A stretch of 63,130 nucleotides of DNA from Hydrogenophaga sp. (GTDB taxonomy: Bacteria; Pseudomonadota; Gammaproteobacteria; Burkholderiales; Burkholderiaceae_C): the NCBI GenBank assembly GCA_016790705.1, contig JAEUOT010000048.1, positions 1-63,130 on the forward strand, in the 5' to 3' direction. Below the pieces are notes generated by a model that was not told where the DNA came from, did not search any database, and was given only the letters and a program-made list of their open reading frames with translations. Shown here one piece after another: positions 7,844-16,117 of this stretch. The translations under genes and the position numbers were made by a program. The first letter of the stretch is position 1; each line of letters starts with the position of its first letter.

Positions 7844-8718
7844 GCGGTTTCGCGGTAGCCCAGATCGGCACTCAGCCGCGCGGCAGCCAGACGCAGCGCT
7901 GTGGCGGCGGTGCTGTGCCAGCCGGTGTCCAGTGTCGCCACCGAGCCCAGCACCACCAGACCCAGTGCCAGCCGGCCCTGGGCATCGAACACCGGCGCGC
8001 AGAAACCGCCCACGCCGGGCAGCAGGCTGTGCACCACCCGCCCGAGCCCCTGCGCCCGGGTTTCTTCCAGCAGCTTCTGCACGTCCTGCGGCGATTGGGG
8101 CACGTCCACCAGCGGAGCGCCGCTGTGCGGCAGCTTCTTCACCCGCGCCAGCTCCTCCCGGATCATCGGCCCGATGCGCTGCGCGTCCGGGCCGTCCTGC
8201 CCCATGAAGGCGGCAAAGCAGCGGCCGGTGGCCGAGGTCAGCAAGGGCATCACATCACCCAGGCGCAAGGTCACGGGCACGGTCTGTGGCGCTTCCGCCC
8301 AGTGCACCATGGTCGGTCCCTGGTTGCCCCAGACCGCAATCGCCAGCGTGTGACCGGTCTCCTGCAGCAGGGCCGGGATGCGGTCGCGCGCCAGCTTGAC
8401 GGCGTCCAGCCGGCTGAGGCTGGCCAGCCCGAGGCGCAACGCCGCCGGACCCAGGTCGTAGCGCGTGCTCACCGGGTCCTGCATCACCAGACCCATGCGC
8501 TGGAAGCTCACCAGGTAGCGGTGGGCCTTGGCCGCGCTCATGCCGGCGGCGGCGGCCAAGTCGCGCAGCATCAGCGCGCCGCTGGCCCGCGACAGGGCGT
8601 TGAGCAGTTCGAAGCCGACCTCGACCGACTGGATACCGGCGCGCAAAGGCTCGGCGTCCGGCTCGGCAGCCTCACGTCGGTCGTTCGGCGATGGGGCGGA
8701 AGTTTTCGCGGCGGGCAT
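7840..8718 (-). CDS. IclR family transcriptional regulator
   Basis: About 292 residues from the methionine at 8718. An N-terminal winged helix-turn-helix (LRAGIQSVEVGFELLNALSR, then LMLRDLAAAAGMSAAKAHRY as the recognition region) is followed by the IclR effector-binding domain, with TSATGRCFAAFMG and a C-terminal CAPVFDAQGRLALGLVVLGS. IclR proteins bind a small aromatic or organic acid and control divergent catabolic genes. It is divergent from the fumarylacetoacetate-hydrolase-family gene, with two inverted repeats between, so that gene is its likely target. A longer start at 8772 is possible but would run into the probable operator. Its stop overlaps the next gene by ATGA. Confidence 0.9.
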   Translation of the reverse strand: MPAAKTSAPSPNDRREAAEPDAEPLRAGIQSVEVGFELLNALSRASGALMLRDLAAAAGMSAAKAHRYLVSFQRMGLVMQDPVSTRYDLGPAALRLGLASLSRLDAVKLARDRIPALLQETGHTLAIAVWGNQGPTMVHWAEAPQTVPVTLRLGDVMPLLTSATGRCFAAFMGQDGPDAQRIGPMIREELARVKKLPHSGAPLVDVPQSPQDVQKLLEETRAQGLGRVVHSLLPGVGGFCAPVFDAQGRLALGLVVLGSVATLDTGWHSTAATALRLAAARLSADLGYRETA

Positions 8719-8758
8719 CGGGCGACGGTCTGAAAGCGCGGGTGATCGCGGGGGATTC

Positions 8759-8779
8759 ACACACCGCGGCACGGTGTGT
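8759..8779. promoter_or_regulatory. Candidate IclR operator: 8-bp inverted repeat
   Basis: ACACACCG and CGGTGTGT form perfect arms separated by five bases. The sequence TAGAAT, a plausible -10 element reading toward the hydrolase gene, lies two bases downstream at 8782-8787. Position between an IclR gene and a divergent catabolic gene makes an operator likely. A second dyad lies at 8808-8825. Confidence 0.45.
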
Positions 8780-8807
8780 TCTAGAATGCGGTTTTACGCA
8801 TAGGTTA

Positions 8808-8825
8808 ACGAATTTCACTATTCGT
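8808..8825. promoter_or_regulatory. Second inverted repeat upstream of the hydrolase gene
   Basis: ACGAAT and ATTCGT are separated by TTCACT in an A/T-rich leader, 35 bases before the hydrolase start. It could be a second regulator site or part of the leader RNA. Confidence 0.3.
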
Positions 8826-8860
8826 AATCAAGTCGCCCACAAATTGCACAGGAGACTCGC

Positions 8861-9874
8861 ATGAAACTCGCCACCTACAAGGACGGCTCGCGTGACGGAC
8901 AACTGGTGGTCGTCTCGCGCGACCTGTCGACCGCCCATTATGCGACGGGCATCGCCACGAAGCTGCAGCAGGTGCTGGACGACTGGAACTTCCTGGCGCC
9001 TCAGCTGCAGGACCTGTATGTGACCCTCAACCAGGGCAAGGCGCGCCATGCGTTCCCGTTCGACCCGGCCCTGTGCATGGCGCCGCTGCCGCGCGCCTAC
9101 CAGTGGGCCGACGGCTCCGCCTACATCAACCACGTCGAGCTGGTGCGCGCCGCCCGCAACTCCGAGGTGCCTGCCAGCTTCTACGAAGACCCGCTGATGT
9201 ACCAGGGCGGCAGCGACGACTTCATCGGCCCGCGCGACGACGTGGTCGTGCCCAGCGAGGACTACGGCATCGACTTCGAGGCCGAGATCGCGGTCATCAC
9301 CGGCGACGTGCCGATGTGCACCCCGGCGGAGCAGGCGATCGAAGGCATCCGCCTGCTGATGCTGGCCAACGACGTCAGCCTGCGCAACCTGATCCCGGCC
9401 GAGCTGGCCAAGGGCTTCGGCTTCTTCCAGAGCAAGCCCGCCACCGCCTTCAGCCCGGTCGCCGTGACGCCCGACGAGCTGGGCGACGCCTGGCAGGGCG
9501 GGCGCGTGCACCTGACCCTGCAGAGCACCTGGAACGGCCGCAAGGTCGGCATGTGCGAGGCCGGCCCCGACATGACCTTCCACTTCGGCCAGCTGATCGC
9601 CCACATCGGCAAGACGCGCAACGTGCGCGCCGGCTCCATCGTGGGCTCCGGCACGGTCAGCAACCGCGGCGTCGAGGTCGACGGCAAGAAGGACTGGCCC
9701 AAGGGCTATTCCTGCATCGCCGAGAAGCGCGCCATCGAGACCATCGTGGACGGCAAGCCCTCGACCGAATTCATGAAGTTCGGCGACACCATCCGCATCG
9801 AGATGAAGGGCAAGGACGGCCAGAGCATCTTCGGCGCCATCGAGCAGAAGATCGCTCCCCTGACCAAGGACTGA
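8861..9874 (+). CDS. Fumarylacetoacetate hydrolase (FAH) family protein
   Basis: 337 residues. An N-terminal FAA_hydrolase_N-like portion (MKLATYKDGSRDGQLVVVSR) precedes the FAH catalytic fold. The metal-binding acidic set of the family appears in EDYGIDFEAEIAVITGDVP (E-x-E) and the later ANDVSLRN segment, with GSGTVSNRG near the C-terminus. Family members hydrolyse C-C bonds in beta-diketones such as fumarylacetoacetate or fumarylpyruvate, or act as decarboxylases. The length fits the fumarylacetoacetase-like group better than the short NagK-type fumarylpyruvate hydrolases. A clear AGGAG lies 7 bases before the ATG. Probably regulated by the divergent IclR protein. Exact substrate undecided. 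Confidence 0.88.
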   Translation: MKLATYKDGSRDGQLVVVSRDLSTAHYATGIATKLQQVLDDWNFLAPQLQDLYVTLNQGKARHAFPFDPALCMAPLPRAYQWADGSAYINHVELVRAARNSEVPASFYEDPLMYQGGSDDFIGPRDDVVVPSEDYGIDFEAEIAVITGDVPMCTPAEQAIEGIRLLMLANDVSLRNLIPAELAKGFGFFQSKPATAFSPVAVTPDELGDAWQGGRVHLTLQSTWNGRKVGMCEAGPDMTFHFGQLIAHIGKTRNVRAGSIVGSGTVSNRGVEVDGKKDWPKGYSCIAEKRAIETIVDGKPSTEFMKFGDTIRIEMKGKDGQSIFGAIEQKIAPLTKD

Positions 9875-9964
9875 GTTCCCGCGGCGCCTTTATGATCGGT
9901 CGCACCATGTCCACGGTGCGACCCTCCTTCCGCCCACGCCCGCCAATCCGCCAGGGAGCGGCTC

Positions 9965-11458
9965 GTGGCTGAGGGCACGCAACGCCGCTACGAAGCGCCC
10001 TGTCCCGGCTGCGGCGCGCCGGTCGCCTTCCAGAGCGCGCAGTCGACCCACGCGGTCTGCGGCTACTGCCACTCCAGCGTCGTGCGCACCGCCGACGCGC
10101 TGGCCCGGCTGGGCCGCATCGCCGACGAATTCACCGACTACAGCCCGCTCAAGATCGGCGCCACCGGCCAGTGGAAAGGCCAGGCCTTCACGCTGGTGGG
10201 GCGGCTGCAACTGGGCAATGCCCAGGCCCGCTGGACCGACTGGCAGGCGGTGTTCGACGACCAGAGTCTGGGCAGCCTGAGCGAAGACAACGGCAGCTTT
10301 GTCTTCAGCACGCCGGTGCCAAAAGCCGTCAGCGTCCCCGCGTTCAAGGACTGGCGCCTGGGCCTGCGGCGCCCGCTGGGTGGCAAGACCTTCGCCGTCA
10401 GCGCGATCACCGAAGTCTCGGTGCTGGCCGCACAGGGTGAACTGGGCCACCTGCCCGCGGCCGGCCAGCCGTTCGGCGTGGTCGAGTTGCGCAGCGACAG
10501 CGGCGAGGTCTGCAGCATCGATTACGCCAGTGTGCCGCCCGCGGTCTGGCTGGGCAGCGAGGTCCGGCTCGACGACCTGAAGCTGACCGGCCTGGCCGGT
10601 GACGCGGTGCGCAAGGACCAGGGGCGCCATTTCAACTGCCCGAACTGCGCGGCGCGGCTGGAGGTCAAGCTCGAAACGACCAAGAGCATGAGCTGCCCGT
10701 CGTGCAACACGCTGATCGACCTGTCGGCGGGCATCGGCGGCGAGCTCAAGCACGCGATCCAGGACGAACCGGTGCGGCCGCTGATTCCGCTGGGCACCAC
10801 CGGCCAGTTGCGCGGCATCGACTGGCAGGTGGTGGGCTACCAGCACCGCTCGGGCACCGAGCCCGGCGAGGACGAGGTCTTCGGCTGGCAGGAGTACCTG
10901 CTCTACAACCGCAAGGCGGGCTTCCAGTTCCTGGTCGACGCCGAGGACGGCTGGAGCCTGGTCAAGCCCGCCACGGGCGCACCCCAGGTGATGGCCGGGG
11001 GCAAGGCCGCCACCTACCTGGGCACGCGCTACGCGCTGCAATACAGCTACCGCGCCGAGACGCAGTACGTGGCCGGCGAGTTTTACTGGAAGGTCGAACG
11101 CGGACAGGTCACCGAGAACTCGGACTACGGCGCCGGCCGGCATCTGCTGTCGCTCGAAAAATCGAAAGACGAGTGGACCTGGTCGGTGGGTGAGCGGCTG
11201 GAGAGCGCCGCGGTGGCCAAGGCCTTCAAGCTCGACCAGAAGACCGAGCTGTTCAAACGCACCGACGCCGCGCCACTGAGCGATTCGTCGCGGGAGGTGA
11301 TCAAGGTGATCGCCATCGTGGTGCTGTTCTTCATCGTGGCGATGCTGATGCGCGCCTGTGACGACTGCGACCCGCAGGTGGAAAACTGCAGTTCGACCTC
11401 GGGACGCTGGGGCGGCGGCTCCTTCGGCGGCAGTTCCAGCGGTGGCTGGCACAAATGA
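9965..11458 (+). CDS. DUF4178 zinc-ribbon membrane protein
   Basis: 497 residues from a GTG start with AGGGAG upstream. Two zinc ribbons bracket two DUF4178 repeats: C13-x2-C16 with C32-x2-C35 at the start, and a second CPNC/CPSC pair near residues 223-246. The DUF4178 units begin near KIGATGQWKGQAFTLVGRLQ and PLGTTGQLRGIDWQVVGYQH, with the typical W-x-EYLLYN motif in the second. A membrane helix near residues 440-460 (VIKVIAIVVLFFIVAMLMRA) is followed by a Gly/Ser-rich tail, GGGSFGGSSSGGWHK. Function is unknown. It opens a run with DUF350, a spermidine-synthase-like protein and a flavin enzyme, which suggests a part in polyamine or membrane metabolism (inference from context). Confidence 0.82.
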   Translation: MAEGTQRRYEAPCPGCGAPVAFQSAQSTHAVCGYCHSSVVRTADALARLGRIADEFTDYSPLKIGATGQWKGQAFTLVGRLQLGNAQARWTDWQAVFDDQSLGSLSEDNGSFVFSTPVPKAVSVPAFKDWRLGLRRPLGGKTFAVSAITEVSVLAAQGELGHLPAAGQPFGVVELRSDSGEVCSIDYASVPPAVWLGSEVRLDDLKLTGLAGDAVRKDQGRHFNCPNCAARLEVKLETTKSMSCPSCNTLIDLSAGIGGELKHAIQDEPVRPLIPLGTTGQLRGIDWQVVGYQHRSGTEPGEDEVFGWQEYLLYNRKAGFQFLVDAEDGWSLVKPATGAPQVMAGGKAATYLGTRYALQYSYRAETQYVAGEFYWKVERGQVTENSDYGAGRHLLSLEKSKDEWTWSVGERLESAAVAKAFKLDQKTELFKRTDAAPLSDSSREVIKVIAIVVLFFIVAMLMRACDDCDPQVENCSSTSGRWGGGSFGGSSSGGWHK

Positions 11459-11511
11459 TTCCTGATCTTCCGGGACCGGCCCGGTCAACCAAACCCTGAG
11501 AGGAGAAACTG

Positions 11512-11733
11512 ATGGACATCGAATGGCTCAGGCCCGCAGCCTTCCTGGGATCGATCCTGTTCGCGCTGATCGGCGTGGTGGTGTTCTGGATCGCGTTCAT
11601 CGTGATCGACAAGCTCACGCCCTATGACCTCTGGAAGGAGCTGGTCGAGAATCGCAACAACGCCCTGGGCATGGTGGTCGCGGCGATGTGTCTGGGCATC
11701 TCCATCATCGTGGCCGCCGCGATTCACGGGTGA
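11512..11733 (+). CDS. DUF350 small membrane protein
   Basis: 73 residues with two membrane helices (about 10-34 and 50-70) and the central motif FIVIDKLTPYDLWKELVENR-NNALG, the signature of DUF350 (YjfL-like) proteins. Preceded by GAGAGGAGAAA, an excellent ribosome-binding site. Its stop overlaps the GTG start of the spermidine-synthase-like gene (GTGA), so the two are coupled. In other bacteria YjfL-like genes lie with PspA-type and glutathionylspermidine-synthase-type genes, which agrees with a membrane-stress or polyamine role. Confidence 0.85.
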   Translation: MDIEWLRPAAFLGSILFALIGVVVFWIAFIVIDKLTPYDLWKELVENRNNALGMVVAAMCLGISIIVAAAIHG

Positions 11734-13283
11734 CGCCCGTCGAACCAAAACGCGCCACGCCCGGGCCGGTGGAAATCGCGCTGCTGGCCAGCGTGTTTCT
11801 GGTGGCCGCCTGCGGGCTGGTGTACGAGCTGGCGGCGGCGGCGCTGGCGTCCTATCTGCTGGGCGATTCGGTCCTGCAGTTCTCCACCGTGATCGGCGCC
11901 TACCTGTTTGCGATGGGTGTGGGCAGTTGGCTTTCACGGCACCTGGAGCGCCAGTTGCCAGCGCAGTTCCTGCGCATCGAGCTGCTGATCGCCCTGGTCG
12001 GCGGCACCATGCCGACCCTGCTGCTGCTGTCCCACACCTTCGTCTCCGACGCCTTCCGGGGGCTGCTGTACGGCCTGGTGATGCTGGTCGGCACCCTGGT
12101 CGGTCTGGAAATCCCCCTGGTGATGCGCATGCTCAAGCGCCATGTGGCGCTCAAGGAGCTGGTGTCGCAGGTGCTGACCTTCGACTACCTGGGCGCGCTG
12201 GCGGTGTCGGTCGCGTTTCCTGTCTGGCTGGTGCCGCAACTGGGCCTGGCGCGCACCGGTCTGCTGTTCGGTCTGATGAACGCGGCGGTGGCGTTCTGGG
12301 CGCTGTGGCTGTTCCGTGACGAGATCCGGGCCCGCTCGGCGCACGGCCTGGCCGCCGGGCTCACGCTGGCGGTGCTGCTGGGCGCGTGGGTGCTGGCCGA
12401 CCGGATCACGACCCAGGCCGAAGACCGCTTCTATCAGGACAAGGCGGTGCTCACCGAGACCACCCCCTGGCAACGCATCGTCGTGACCCACGGGCGCAAC
12501 GGTCACCGCCTGTTCCTCAACGGCAATCTGCAGTTTGCGGAGAGCGACGAATACCGGTACCACGAAGCGCTGGTGCACCCCGTGATGTCGGCGTTTGCGG
12601 CCGCTGGCGGCTCGCCGCGGCGGGTGGCGGTGCTCGGTGGCGGCGATGGCATGGCGGTGCGCGAGATCCTGAAGTACCCGGGCGTCGAGCAGGTCACGCT
12701 GGTCGAGCTGGACCCCGCGATGACCCGGCTCTTTTCGCAGGACGAGCGGCTGCGGCGCCTCAACCACGACGCCTTGCGCTCGCCTAAGCTGCGGATCGTC
12801 AACACCGACGCCTTTCGCTGGCTCGACGAGGGCGAGGAAACCTTTGACATCGTGATCGTGGACTTCCCGGATCCGACCAATTTTTCGGTCGGCAAGCTCT
12901 ACACCCAGTCGTTCTACGCGCTGCTGGCCAGGCGGCTGGCGGCGGGTGGCTTTGCGGTGGTGCAGACCACATCGCCGCTGATCGCGCGCCAGAGTTACTG
13001 GACCGTCGCCACCACCATCGAGGCGGCCGGTCTTCGCACGGCCCCCTATCACGCCCACGTGCCCAGCTTTGGCGAGTGGGGCTTCATCGTTGCCAGCCAC
13101 CGCCCGTTCACTCCCGGCGCAGGCGCCTTGCCGGCCGGGCTGCGCTTCCTCACGCCCGACACGCTGAAGCTGATGTTCGACTTCCCGGCCGACATGCTGC
13201 GGGTCCCGGCCGAGGTCAACCGGCTCTCGAACCAGGTGCTGGTGCACACCTACGAGCGCGAGTGGGGCAAGGTCTCTCCATGA
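11730..13283 (+). CDS. Membrane spermidine synthase-like protein (polyamine aminopropyltransferase)
   Basis: 517 residues. The first 225 residues hold about seven membrane helices; the C-terminal half is a spermidine-synthase-type methyltransferase fold. It shows the aminopropyltransferase landmarks ESDEYRYHE (residues 272-280), the nucleotide-binding GGGDG at 303-307 with acidic VELD after it, and the DIVIVDFPDPTNFSVGKLY segment. Such enzymes transfer the aminopropyl group of decarboxylated S-adenosylmethionine to an amine. The GTG start at 11730 overlaps the DUF350 stop; an in-frame upstream start would run far into DUF350. A S-adenosylmethionine decarboxylase gene lies 1.6 kb downstream on the other strand. 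Acceptor unknown: putrescine, or something at the membrane. Confidence 0.87.
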   Translation: MTPVEPKRATPGPVEIALLASVFLVAACGLVYELAAAALASYLLGDSVLQFSTVIGAYLFAMGVGSWLSRHLERQLPAQFLRIELLIALVGGTMPTLLLLSHTFVSDAFRGLLYGLVMLVGTLVGLEIPLVMRMLKRHVALKELVSQVLTFDYLGALAVSVAFPVWLVPQLGLARTGLLFGLMNAAVAFWALWLFRDEIRARSAHGLAAGLTLAVLLGAWVLADRITTQAEDRFYQDKAVLTETTPWQRIVVTHGRNGHRLFLNGNLQFAESDEYRYHEALVHPVMSAFAAAGGSPRRVAVLGGGDGMAVREILKYPGVEQVTLVELDPAMTRLFSQDERLRRLNHDALRSPKLRIVNTDAFRWLDEGEETFDIVIVDFPDPTNFSVGKLYTQSFYALLARRLAAGGFAVVQTTSPLIARQSYWTVATTIEAAGLRTAPYHAHVPSFGEWGFIVASHRPFTPGAGALPAGLRFLTPDTLKLMFDFPADMLRVPAEVNRLSNQVLVHTYEREWGKVSP

Positions 13284-13296
13284 GCCGGGTGGACGC

Positions 13297-14871
13297 ATGG
13301 CGCTGACTCGGCGCGGCTGCCTGGGTCTGGGTGTGGCCCTGCCTTGGCTGAATGCCTGCCGCTTCGACGGGCACGAGGTCACAGGTGGCTTTACCGCGCC
13401 CGATCCAGCGCGGGGCCACCGCTGGCGCGATGCCTCGCCGGTCGCTGCGACGCGCGAGCGCCGGACCGGCGTGCTGGTGCTGGGCGGCGGGGTCGCGGGG
13501 CTGGCGGCGGCGCGGGCGCTGCGTCTGGACGGCGTCGAGGAGTTTGCGTTGCTGGAGCTGGAGGACTCGGCGGGGGGCAATGCGCGCGCCGGCAGCCTGG
13601 GCGGTCTTGCCTGCCCGCAGGGTGCGCACTACCTGCCCCTGCCGTCCGACGACGCCCCCGAGCTGCAGGACTGGCTGGAGGAGACGGGTCTGCGCCAGCG
13701 CGAGGCCGGCCGCTGGCGTTACGACGAACGCCACCTCTGCCACAGCCCGCAGGACCGGCTCTTCCTTCATGGCCACTGGCAGGACGGCCTGTTGCCGCTG
13801 GAGGGGGTGGGCGCCGCGACCCTGGAGCAGTACCGACGGCTGAGCCGGCTGATCGCGCAGGCCCGACGCGAGGAGCGCTTTGTCATGCCGGGTGTGCGCG
13901 TGCCGTTGACGCCGGGCACGCGTGCGCTGTGGGCCATCCCGTTCGCGCAGTGGCTGGACGGCCACGGGCTGGACGATGCCTACCTGCGCTGGTACCTGGA
14001 CTACGCCTGCCGCGACGACTATGGCGCGGGGCTCACGCGTGTCTCGGCCTGGGCCGGCATCCACTACTTCGCCAGCCGCCACGGCTTCCCGGCGCCGGGT
14101 GAGGCGGCGGATGAGGAGCCCTTGCTGACCTGGCCGGAGGGCAATGCCTGGCTGGTGCGTCGGCTCGCGCAGCCGCTGGGCGATCGGCTGCGCACCGGAC
14201 AGGGCGTGCAGCGCCTGCGTGTCGAGCGCCAGGGCGTGGTGGCCGACGTGCTGGACCTGGCCGACGGGACGGTGACGCGTTGGCGTGCGCAGGCGGCGGT
14301 GGTGGCGCTGCCGGTGCATGTGGCGCGGCGGGTGGTGGACCCGGTGCCGGCCATTCTGTCGGCGCGTGCGGCGGGGCTCGGACAGGCGCCCTGGGTGGTG
14401 GTGAACCTGCTGCTGGACGGGCCGCTGAAGGACCGCGGCGGTGCCCACCCGAGCTGGGACAACGTGCTGTACGGCAGCCCCGCCTTGGGCTACGTCGATG
14501 CCAGCCACCAGTCGCTGGCGCCCGTGGTGGGGCCCCGGGTGCTGACCTGGTACCAGGCGCTTGGCGACGAACCCCAGGGGCGCAGTCTGCTGCTGCAGCA
14601 GCCGTGGACCTTCTGGCGCGACCGCGTGGTGCAGGACCTCATGGCGCCGCACCCCGATCTTGTGGAGCGCCTGCAGCAGGTCGCGGTGACGCGGCATGGC
14701 CATGCGATGGCGGTACCGGCCCCCGGTTCGGCCTACGACGGCCCCTGGCACGACGGGCGGCTGGCGTTCGCCCACAGCGACTGGGCAGGTTATTCGGTGT
14801 TCGAGGAAGCGTTCACCCGCGGCCACCTGGCCGGCAGGCACGCCGCCGCCGTGCTGCGCTCAGGCGCCTGA
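13297..14871 (+). CDS. Exported FAD-dependent amine-oxidase-like oxidoreductase
   Basis: 524 residues. The N-terminus has a twin-arginine (TRRGCLGLG), a hydrophobic stretch and a lipobox-like LNAC with Cys21, suggesting Tat export as a lipoprotein. A Rossmann FAD site follows: VLVLGGGVAGLAAARAL (GGGVAG at 63-68) with the acidic end of strand two in LLELEDSAGG and NARAG. The C-terminal region FAHSDWAGYSVFEEAFTRGH is like the FAD-contacting GxxxEGA-type end of flavin amine oxidases. It starts 13 bases after the spermidine-synthase-like gene. Oxidation of polyamines or of the product of that enzyme is a reasonable inference, not shown. Its end overlaps the convergent decarboxylase gene by 12 bases. 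Confidence 0.8.
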   Translation: MALTRRGCLGLGVALPWLNACRFDGHEVTGGFTAPDPARGHRWRDASPVAATRERRTGVLVLGGGVAGLAAARALRLDGVEEFALLELEDSAGGNARAGSLGGLACPQGAHYLPLPSDDAPELQDWLEETGLRQREAGRWRYDERHLCHSPQDRLFLHGHWQDGLLPLEGVGAATLEQYRRLSRLIAQARREERFVMPGVRVPLTPGTRALWAIPFAQWLDGHGLDDAYLRWYLDYACRDDYGAGLTRVSAWAGIHYFASRHGFPAPGEAADEEPLLTWPEGNAWLVRRLAQPLGDRLRTGQGVQRLRVERQGVVADVLDLADGTVTRWRAQAAVVALPVHVARRVVDPVPAILSARAAGLGQAPWVVVNLLLDGPLKDRGGAHPSWDNVLYGSPALGYVDASHQSLAPVVGPRVLTWYQALGDEPQGRSLLLQQPWTFWRDRVVQDLMAPHPDLVERLQQVAVTRHGHAMAVPAPGSAYDGPWHDGRLAFAHSDWAGYSVFEEAFTRGHLAGRHAAAVLRSGA

Positions 14872-15246
14872 GGGCGCCGCACCGCGCACCAGCGCGTGCC
14901 GTTGCAGCGTCTGCGGATCAAACAGCGCCAGCAATCCCGCGAGCAGGCATTCGGCCTTGGCCGAGTGGTCGCCCCCGACGTTGCAGACGTAGACATCCAG
15001 GGTGACGTTGCCCGTCTCGGGCCAGGTGTGCACGCACAGGTGGGACTCGGCCAGCAGGACCGTCGCCGTGATGCCTCCGGGGCCGTGTGCGGTGTCGGGA
15101 AAACGGTGCGCCAGTTCGGCGACCGGCTGCAGGCCGGCGGCGCGCACCCGTTCGACGCAGGTCCGCAGCAGCGCATCCGCGTCGGTGAGCCAGCGCGCCT
15201 CACAGCGGCAAGCCCGCAGGTCAGCGGTCAGGTGCAGGCCGTTCAC
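14860..15246 (-). CDS. speH: S-adenosylmethionine decarboxylase proenzyme
   Basis: 128 residues, the size of the short prokaryotic AdoMetDC (SpeH/SpeD class 1b). The self-cleavage motif is clear: LLAESHLCVHTWPE with Ser68 as the pyruvoyl precursor, His73 and Cys88 (VYVCNVGG). Compared with the Thermotoga enzyme (Ser63, His68, Cys83) each residue is offset by exactly five. The enzyme supplies decarboxylated S-adenosylmethionine for aminopropyl transfer. It ends a minus-strand run with the VOC gene four bases upstream, yet it is functionally paired with the convergent spermidine-synthase-like gene. Confidence 0.93.
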   Translation of the reverse strand: MNGLHLTADLRACRCEARWLTDADALLRTCVERVRAAGLQPVAELAHRFPDTAHGPGGITATVLLAESHLCVHTWPETGNVTLDVYVCNVGGDHSAKAECLLAGLLALFDPQTLQRHALVRGAAPSGA

Positions 15247-15250
15247 GGGG

Positions 15251-15685
15251 TCAACTGGCGAAGATGGCTTCGGTGGAGGCGAAGCCCTTGACCTCGATCG
15301 GGTTGCCGAAGGGGTCGCAGAAAAACATGGTCCATTGCTCGCCGGGCTGGCCTTCGAAGCGCAACTGCGGCGGCAGCACGAAGTCCACGCCGGCGGCCGT
15401 CAGGCGCTCGGCCAGCGCACGCCAGGCCGGCAGCAGCAGGACCAGACCGAAGTGCGGCATCGGCACCATGTGGTCGCCGACCTTGCCCGTGCGGGTGGTC
15501 CTGAAGGGCTCGCCCAGATGCAGCGAGATCTGGTGGCTGAAGAAATCGAAGTCGACCCAGGTGTCGGTGCTGCGACCTTCGGTGCAGCCGAGCACGCCGC
15601 CGTAGAAGCGCCGTGCCTCGTCCAGGTCGGTGACATGGAAGGCGAGGTGGAACAGGCTTCTGGACGGCAGCGTGGTCTGGGTCAT
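15251..15685 (-). CDS. VOC (glyoxalase-like) family protein
   Basis: 144 residues with the vicinal-oxygen-chelate fold: LFHLAFHVTDLDEARRFYGG at the start gives the first metal-binding histidine, and the C-terminal FFCDPFGNPIEVKGF carries the usual D-P-x-G-N-x-(I/L)-E end with the glutamate ligand. The central SHQISLHLGEP supplies another histidine. VOC proteins include glyoxalases, dioxygenases and resistance proteins; a substrate cannot be chosen. It sits 12 bases downstream of the Dom34-like gene and four bases before the decarboxylase gene, in one probable operon. Confidence 0.87.
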   Translation of the reverse strand: MTQTTLPSRSLFHLAFHVTDLDEARRFYGGVLGCTEGRSTDTWVDFDFFSHQISLHLGEPFRTTRTGKVGDHMVPMPHFGLVLLLPAWRALAERLTAAGVDFVLPPQLRFEGQPGEQWTMFFCDPFGNPIEVKGFASTEAIFAS

Positions 15686-15697
15686 CCGCGCAGGATA

Positions 15698-16075
15698 TCA
15701 GCGCTGGGTCGGGTCGGCGCCCTTCTGGTCGTACTTGAGGAAGTACTCGCGCGCCATCGCGACCAGTTGGGCGTCGCTGGGGTGGTCGGTGTTGACCACG
15801 TCGACGACGGCCTTGTCGACCGCATGGGCGTTGTGCTTGCAGAAGTCGCGGAACTCGATCTTGGCGTTGGCCGGGCCGGTCAGCAGCACTTCGGTCACGC
15901 CTTCGAGCGAGGTTGCGATGGACTTGAAGAAGTCCTTGTCGGCGCCGACGTGGCCGTGCTTGGGCGTGTGCTGGTGGCGTGCCTTCACACGCTGCGCTTC
16001 AACGTGCTCCTTGTCGAACATCAGCACGTGGGCTTGGCTGTGGTCCATCCAGACGACGGCGTGGAATGTGGTCAT
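15698..16075 (-). CDS. Small eRF1/Dom34-like protein (labelled translational machinery protein)
   Basis: 125 residues beginning MTTFHAVVWMDHSQAHVLMF. The VVWMDHSxA opening, the basic HQHTPKHGHVGADKDFFKSI segment, and EVLLTGPANAKIEFRDFCKH resemble a single eRF1/Pelota-type domain also seen in host-attachment-like small proteins. Databases commonly call this beta-proteobacterial family a translational machinery protein. The histidine-rich KARHQHTPKHGH stretch suggests nucleic acid or metal binding. It lies downstream of a DksA/TraR-like gene, consistent with a stress-response operon. Function not established. Confidence 0.7.
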   Translation of the reverse strand: MTTFHAVVWMDHSQAHVLMFDKEHVEAQRVKARHQHTPKHGHVGADKDFFKSIATSLEGVTEVLLTGPANAKIEFRDFCKHNAHAVDKAVVDVVNTDHPSDAQLVAMAREYFLKYDQKGADPTQR

Positions 16076-16117
16076 GCAAAGGTCTCCTGAAAAAAGAAAG
16101 GAAGTGGAAAAAGGAAA

